Shown piece after piece: positions 56,879-64,000 of a DNA stretch of 64,000 nucleotides. The translations under genes and the position numbers were made by a program. The notes beneath the pieces were generated by a model. It searched no databases. It saw only the letters and a program-made list of their open reading frames with translations, and was not told the DNA's origin. Position 1 is the stretch's first letter. Every line of letters starts with the position of its first letter. Source of the stretch: Ignelater luminosus (taxonomy: Eukaryota; Arthropoda; Insecta; Coleoptera; Elateridae); contig VTPC01000010.1 in the NCBI GenBank assembly GCA_011009095.1, forward strand, positions 1 to 64,000, given 5' to 3'.

Positions 56879-59231
56879 CACTTAACTTTTCTCCTTACTA
56901 CCTGTGTTCTAAAATAATCTTGTCTAATAAAAGGCTCTTACTTTTCCCAAAATCATTTTTTGCTTTTGAATATTTTGCGTTTTGTCTTTGCTTGCATAGG
57001 CTAAAATGTAATCAAATCATATTTTCTGTCCTGATATTGTTACAAAACTCTTCTAGCCCCATTTTCTTTTTTTACGGCCATTCCTACTTTGCAATTTTCA
57101 CCAGGCTATTCCACATTTTGTGCAAACTAATTTGTTGTCTGATTGTACAGCTTCTTTTTAAGTATTGATGATTAAGTTGATGAAACTTTCTACTAAGGGA
57201 TCGACGTCTTTTAAAATAATTCATTTGCGTATATTAACCTCGTGTCTGACAGGGGAACTTAAGTTTAAGTAGGGTGTGACAAAGCACAGTTTTGTAAAAT
57301 TTTGTATATCACATGATGGCTTGTTAAATTTCTAACAGGCTTTGCAGGTTTATATTGATTTTCTACCTTTAGAACGAGGACCTTATAGGTGAAATCTTTG
57401 TTAATTGAACTGTACGGTGGTTTCAAGAGCTCACTTTCTCTTTTAGAAATTGGTTTGCGAATCAGCTTAAATTGTTTCGTTCTCATTTGCTGTCATTTAC
57501 CAACATTGTAAACCCAGATTTTTTAAGTAAATTCTTTTTTATTATTTCTTCATGTATAATTTTGAAATCCAGCAGTATTCGAAATTGAAAAAGATAGAAT
57601 TTTCTATTTTCAACCACTTAGTACGATATCATTCTAATGTCAATTATTCAGAAGGTTTTTCAGCGACAGCGTTACTAATTTCCGTCTTTTATAAGACAGT
57701 AGAATCAAATAATTTTTAAAAGCAAGTTCTCCAATTAATTAATAACTGAATCGTCATGATGAAGGGATGATATTAACTATGGCTTTGCCTTGTTTGAGTA
57801 CAGAAGATTTCTAGAAGATTTTTAGTGGTTTACCAGTTATAAACTATTGTTATATACATTTTTCTGTCAGTATAGGCAGCAACCGTTTTATGACGTCTTC
57901 GGGGCTATTACTAACTTGGAAAGGGACATTCCATTGCTTACCAGCGTAAACTTCTTGCGCATCAACTAAGGCATGCACTATTATGCCATATTTAAGTGGT
58001 TTGTTTGGCATACACTGACGGAAAAGATATCTGACTTTGAACTACATATTTTAACTTTTCATCTAATATATTAGATGCTGATGAAGTGTGTAAGCAGCTA
58101 ATTCAAACCGTATTGCTAAATTTTTTAGCAAACTTGTAACAGCTCGAAGCCGAAGACGGAGGGAGTTCAATCTAAATTTACCTTTAAGGCAAAAGGAACA
58201 GCTTGCAAACTCACTAAAACTCTCAAAATAACTCAAAGATGGTAAACTGAAGATCAATATATTATGCCGGGCCACACAGCTTCTCGCAAACCGACACTCT
58301 GTATAAATATGTTATAAATATTACCACCCTGTATATAGGTACACTCAAGTCGACAAGTGGAGCGATAGGTATTTATAATCCTGGACGTACTTACAAAAGG
58401 TGCTTTTCCAATAGACTTACCCGGGGAAAGCTATCAGCTTATTTATTGAAAATCTGAACAAATAAACAGCACCTTCTTTATGGCTAGTCTGGAGAGCTAT
58501 TATCAAATAAACACAAGATGGTTACGTTAGTTAATTTCGTCGGTTAGCAGCATTGAGTCCTGCAAGTGGGGTTTCTCCACTTTTATTTTTTTATTTTTTT
58601 ATTTTATTTATTTACTTATTAAATATTTATTATTTAAAAAATCTTCAATCATAACAAACTATTATCAATTAATTCTATCTTCCTCTTTCCCAGGACTGGC
58701 TCACAATCGGTTCACAGGAGTTTACATTTCCTAAAAATCTTATAAGTACAAACAGAGACACAATAGAACGAAACAATGTTATACAATATCTGTTTATTCT
58801 TGTCCTGATTGAATGCAAAAAGAAAGAGAGAAAAGGAAAAACAGCATGTAAATATATCACTAAACAAACAACATAGGCGACAACAACAGTAATTCAGTAA
58901 ATTATAAAATTTTTGAATTCAAAATCAGTAGGAAATAATAATTTGAAAATTAAAAAAAGGTAATCAACAATAATAAGGAAAACAAAATGTTCTTACATAA
59001 AATTACATAACTTGACTGTTTAAATTAAACTTGCCTAAATTATTTGATACCAGACTATCTCTAAAGAACTCTGAAGAGAGAAACTAATATTTAATTTAAG
59101 TCCGTCCCCAGAAGTTTTAGGACGTAACGTCGCATAAAATTATTAAAGTTTGTATAAACAAAATAATTATTACCAAATAGGGAGTGAAAAGAAAATACAG
59201 AAAAGAAGTAACTTATCTTAATTACAATTCC
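56879..59231. other. noncoding stretch
   Basis: No recognised gene. ACCACCCTGTATA near 58320 resembles the CAGGGTGGT end of some DNA transposons (a similar ACAGGGTGG occurs near 11787), but neither has a partner end. Confidence 0.4.
58578..58613. repeat. T-rich TTTTATTT simple repeat
   Basis: Repeated TTTTTTATTTT/TTTATTTATTT units in a short tract; low-complexity sequence. Confidence 0.85.
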
Positions 59232-59290
59232 TTTGGCGGCACTCAGCGCGGGAAAAGAGAGAGCTTTACTCGTAGCGATTTGGCGGGAAA
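59232..59290. promoter_or_regulatory. cluster of three E2F-like sites
   Basis: Within 60 bases: TTTGGCGG (59232-59239), GCGCGGGAAAAG (59246-59257) and TTTGGCGGGAAAA (59279-59291). The last matches the E2F/DP consensus on both halves. The patch is unusually rich in C and G for this region. E2F sites typically lie just upstream of genes active in DNA replication and cell cycle, so a promoter or first exon may be near, but no coding exon with an ATG was found beside it. Confidence 0.4.
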
Positions 59291-59291
59291 A

Positions 59292-62200
59292 CCAACAGAC
59301 AGGCACTTCGATATGCTAACCAAGTTTCATCCCAAGACGAAATATGGATTGACGTTACTCTAGTTCTCCATTCTCCACCATACCACAGGTGTCACGCAAA
59401 CGATGGTCTTTAAGACTTAATAAAATTCTACTATGGCTTCCAAACTAGTCAATTTCTGCTTCATTCGTATTTCAAACATGGTGATTATTGAGGTGATTAT
59501 TTGTAAAATCCTTACTAAATAAAGCAGCTCAAAGGCATTCGATTTTACACCCTTCTGATTTTTGTTAATTTTAATTTTTCTCGAAGTTTAAATTTTTTCC
59601 AAATGTTCTTCTGAATTTCATTCCAGATGTTTTTCCCATTATTTCCTTATATATTGTCAACATGGTGATCTATAACGAGATAATTACCAGTTACATTAAC
59701 ATGATCTACTTCACTTTCATCTTCAGAATCAATAAATTCCTTGTCAGTTGCCTTCCTCCAATAGTGACCAAAACCTTCATTTTTTTCTTGTAGTTCTCCA
59801 TAATTTCTAATATCTAATGTTTAAAAAAAATATTTTTAGAACTAGATCAAATCAAACTTTTCCCTTATCTAAAATATATCTTCAGACCTCCAGATTGTTG
59901 AGCTCTACCATAAAAAAAAACTCCCAAAGCCTGACATGTGACCTTGAAGCGCTTTCAAGCAATTTAAACCACTCAAATTTTAAGACACGCAAAGTAAACA
60001 GATAACATAATAAATCCATAAAGCTTTTTGACTAATATAAATCTGTTAGGGTATACCACATTGCGCCTGTCAGGTCGAGGGTTGCAGTTTTTTATAGGGA
60101 ACATCAGAAGGTATCTCTATTTTGTTTTCTAAATAAACAATAAACAAAGTAGTTAAAAGCTGTTTCTTTACATTAAAAGTTCAATAATTAAATATTTTTG
60201 AAAATGGTTGGTTAATTCCCTGTATTAAAGCGAGACATGCAGTATAAAGTTCAAGTTTATTCTTTTTGTTTTATTTTTAAAAATCAGCATCTGCTGTTGT
60301 TTATTCTGACTTTCTGTCTAGCCTATTATTTAGCATTGCATTAAACATTAATTACGTTTTGATACAGGAATTTTAATTTTTATTAGTTTGCATTAAAATA
60401 TTTTTTTACTTTTTCAAAAAAACGTTTACTTTAGTTGAAGATTAGATTTTCTTTGCAATTGATATTAAAAACATTTTATCAGGTTAAATTCTAAGTAACT
60501 TAAGTTAATTGTTTTCTTTGTTATTTCTCTAAGCTTTAATAGATCTCTTTAGAGTCGATCCATAAATTTTCAACTCTTTGTCTTCATAGGTTTCCGTTTA
60601 ATTATAAATTGCTGAACAACTAAAAATTAATTACGAATTCCGCTTTATTAAAATCCTTTGTTAAGCAAAAATCGGCTCTTATTGAAAAAATCTTTATTTA
60701 CTTTATTTGTAACGTCTTGGTCTTTTAGACGTCGTTATGTCTGTTTCTTTTTTTCAAAGAAAATATTTTATCTAAGTTTGCTTGATTGTGAAAATGCTGC
60801 CAGCTTGAAGTTTTTTCTTTGTTCCTTACCTTTCCAATGGCTTATTTCCAGGGACGCTTTCGTTATTGGCAAAATTCAAAGAATTTTACACCTGCCAAGT
60901 CCTGCAGAATTTTCTTCGGCATTTTCTTCGAGGGGGAATTTTGCTTTATATTGTTTAGAGACTCGCTTGCTAAATCTTGTTCCTTTAAACGTGTGTCCGT
61001 GGAAACAACGTAATTTTTGGTGGAATTTTCTTGACAATACTCGAAGGGCAGAGTATACCTATAAAAGTTAAGAAATTTTGAGAAACTCAAAAGAAACATC
61101 TCAGTCGAGGTTCAAGCTATTCCTGAAGCTGTGCCCTGCGTTTGAAATAATGCAGGTTATACGACTCATGCTATAGTTTATTAAAAAAATGTCTACTCTT
61201 GGTAATTAATTTGCTATCTAATATTCATTAAGATGTCTTTGTGAAATATTTCCATGCCTGTAAAAATAAGCGGTAAGTGATTCGAAGGATTTGTAATGTC
61301 TAAACTGAAGTATTAACTAAATATTATATCAACAATATTGAAATTGAAACGTTTAAAGGAGATTCGAACCATAGGAATTACTTGTTTAGCATTAACTATT
61401 TATCTGGTTGTCGTTGGTAGGCCTTTGGTAACGGTTGCAGGCTTTTTGTCAGTGAATCTCTGCTTTCTTAATTTGAAGATCAGCTCTTTATACCTGCTTC
61501 TGTGGCAACTCTAAAGTGACAATTCAGATTCTGAAACTTTGAAAATAAAGAATGAAGAATGCGATACTTAATTTAAATGATCAGTCAAGATATTCAGAAA
61601 CAATATCTGATGACGATTCAAGGTCAAACTCTGAAAAGTATAGAATTTCCAACTAATTCTACAGTACTATTTCCAGTTTAACTGACTCATTCTTTATTGT
61701 TGTACTTCTAGAATAAATGCAAAAGTACTTTCATTTTCGATGGCTTACGACAGTTGTTGAACTAGTAGAGTGTTCTCAGAAATAGCTGTATTGTTTCAGA
61801 GCAGCTCAACTATTTTAAAAGTTTTAATTTTTAAATGGCTTATTAACGGAATTTTACGCATGCTAATCAAGTTCTACTTTGACTTTGTTCATAAGCTGGT
61901 GTACCTCAATTACAAAGCTGCTTCGTGAAATATGATCAAACTTTTCCACCTTTGTCACTTAAAACGCTCTTTAAAAAGCTGTAAGCTGTAAGTTCTTCAC
62001 ATCTATTGTTTTTGATTGTCACAACCTTATTTCAGTTTCTTCAATCTTACAAGCACCTTAACCCCTACAAACAATTGCATCTTTAACAAAGTTTAAGGTT
62101 TTGGAAAAAACATTTTTATGTCCGATGTTTCGCTGTGAAGCCGAGTAAGCGCTTAGTAGAATAGCCCTTGTTAATGATTTCCATTAAAAGTTGATTCCAT

Positions 62201-64000
62201 CCTTACTTTGAATTATTAGGTAATTAAGTCTAAATAATTTTATTGGATACAACAAAACAAATGGTTTCTTATTTTAACTTTCTGGTAAAGAAATAGTAAC
62301 AGCAAGTGTTTCGAAGTATAGTGCCGCGTTCTCAGATGTAATAAGAGTGAGTGGCAATGTAAGTGGTCCTAGCCCTAGTTTGAAACGCTTTGATGCAAAG
62401 CTGCTCATGCTTCAGACACAGTAAGATTAAAATCTTGGAATTAGGGATTTTGTTATCACGGTTTAGTTAGTTGTCTAGATTCAATGCATTTTGTATAAAC
62501 TTGCAATCTTAGGCAGGATATGGCTCTTCATCATGTGTATAAAAATGTTTGAACTAGAAGCGGAATAGAAAGGAGATGAAGAGAAGTTTGAAAACAGAAA
62601 AGAAAGAAAAATTAGAGAGAAAGAAAAAGAAGGTACAAAAAACGATTTTAACTCTACATAACTTTGTAGATCATTGCTGTGAAATTAAGATGTTTTAAGG
62701 AGCGACTTTGATATAGGGACAAGAGGGTAGGTTTAAATTCTACAATTACACCAAAACCGATTTCATAACTAATCAATTCTATTCCTTGAAATATAAATAT
62801 TTAAAATGCCAAATAAACTATACTCTTTGAAAGGAAATGGGCAATATAAATAACGACATAATTAATTTTTGATGGTCTATGGCGAACCAAAATAGCAGTC
62901 AACTATTAATCAATATTGTTATTGTTTTTCATTAATTTTTTAAGCTAGACACTTTCAGCGCAGCGGTAATCTATAATGGCAACTGCAATTATTTTTTTAC
63001 ACTTAATACAGTTTACTATCTAAAATACAATATGCAAAAAAAAACATTAAATTTATTAAAATTCTTCATCTCCAATCTTCTAGCATCTGCCAAAGAACGT
63101 AACATAATAATAAAATTTAACATGCAAAAGATATGAATAAATCTGCAATAAAGTTATATAGGTAAAATCTTCACACATAAATAATACCCATAATAAGATA
63201 AAGCACAAAAGGAAGTATAAAGTTTTTAAAGTTGTTAACAGCCATACAGACTTTAAAAGGAACTGTTATAATTGGTCCGACATATATCTTGTAATTAATG
63301 AAATAGGAAAACTAGAACAAAACTATTTAACATTTCCAAGCTTCAAATATGTGTGTTACAAGTTCAAAAGTGTATACGCAATTAGCATTCTTGCATAAAC
63401 ATTATAATTCTGCAATAGGAAAGTTATAACTTCGTTAGTTAATTATTTTAACCGGTAGTTTCGTTATGGGTATATCTTGTCCGTTTTCAACTTTTTTCTT
63501 TTAATTTTAATAAAGCAACATTGGATTTCGTTACATATCATTGCTGTAACCTGTAACTCCTAATTAAAAACATCAGATGGTTTTTTATCTACAAACTAAA
63601 CATACTGGAAGAATTCATTAGCAACGTGAGAAATAAACATTTTCAGGCTTGTTAATTAATTATGCAACGACAAGATTATAAGTCGATTAGAAATTATTTA
63701 TAATCAAGTGCCTATTAAATTGAATTCGATTAAATTATGATTTCTGCAATTTATATTAAACAGAATTTCAATCTCAATATAAAATGGTTTCAGGTTTGCA
63801 AAAATTTTATTATCGAAATCCCAAACTTATTAAATCAATTTATCGCTTCTTGAAGCTTCTTTCCTAATAGTTGATTATACGTTGACAATTTCAAACACTA
63901 ATCTTTGCAATAATTACATTTTGTCTCCGATCGAAATAAATAAGTAGATTTTACTTTTAAGAAATTTTCATAAATAGGTAGTTTAGTTTGACAATTGACA
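59292..64000. other. AT-rich noncoding stretch to the window end
   Basis: No recognised gene, transposase motif, RNA gene or inverted-repeat pair in 4.7 kb. A purine-rich tract lies at about 62565-62634. The frames at 60658-61071 are Phe/Leu-rich chance-like readings on a T-rich strand. A donor-like GCG|GTAAGTGA at 61272 follows a short open frame, without a convincing acceptor. Confidence 0.45.

Noticed and set aside
11785-58330. ACAGGGTGG near 11787 and CCACCCTGT near 58320 as the two ends of one element
   Set aside because: They are 46 kb apart with many unrelated elements between; the match is nine bases and is better explained as independent fragments.
60658-61071. 137-residue plus-strand frame as a gene
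   Set aside because: Phe/Leu/Ser-rich chance composition, no ATG near its beginning, no motif, and overlapping frames on both strands look equally good.
1-64000. CRISPR arrays, bacterial operons, rRNA genes
   Set aside because: No regularly spaced direct repeats, no ribosome-binding-site gene strings and no rRNA-like segments were seen; splice sites, LINEs and mariner elements point to an insect nuclear genome.

Overview
The window looks like TE-rich intergenic or intronic DNA from an insect (arthropod) nuclear genome. It is strongly AT-rich, has no operon-like gene order, and its recognisable proteins are almost all transposases and non-LTR reverse transcriptases of types common in insects: mariner, Tc1, pogo, and R1-, Jockey- and RTE-like LINEs. 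I cannot name the species. Host coding sequence is sparse: a few spliced-exon candidates, none assignable to a known gene.

Layout. 1-5 kb: two weak exon candidates, a LINE remnant with an RNase H domain, and a decayed mariner. 8.4-10 kb: a mariner (8974-10002) inserted into an older Tc1/mariner transposase relic. 11.6-12.3 kb: a possible two-exon gene for a very small secreted peptide on the minus strand, with a TATA/initiator promoter. 13.3-17.5 kb: an RTE-like LINE relic and an IS630/Tc1-type transposase relic. 20.9-21.5 kb: a Tc1 relic. 22.8-25.0 kb: a 2.2-kb terminal-inverted-repeat element with no recognisable transposase and 129-bp internal repeats. 27.7-29.0 kb: a complete-ended but mutated Tc1 element. 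31.2-32.5 kb: an internally deleted R1-like LINE. 36.3-37.5 kb: a 1.14-kb fold-back palindrome. 38.0-39.3 kb: an apparently intact irritans-type mariner with a 349-residue transposase. 39.6 kb: a good host-exon candidate. 40.8-43.5 kb: a Jockey-like LINE fragment abutting a broken gene of an arthropod transposase-like family; a second copy of that family lies at 49.6-50.6 kb. 47.5-48.8 kb: a second mariner family with one nonsense codon and a terminal frameshift. 50.8-56.9 kb: a pogo-like element split by an almost complete EN-RT LINE. 56.9-64 kb: quiet, apart from a small cluster of E2F-like sites.

How the parts interact: the dominant process is serial insertion. At least two nested insertions can be read directly (mariner in transposase relic; LINE in pogo), and a third is likely (LINE against the transposase-like gene). 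Only the 38-kb mariner looks able to make its own transposase; other copies are dead or would depend on enzymes made elsewhere.
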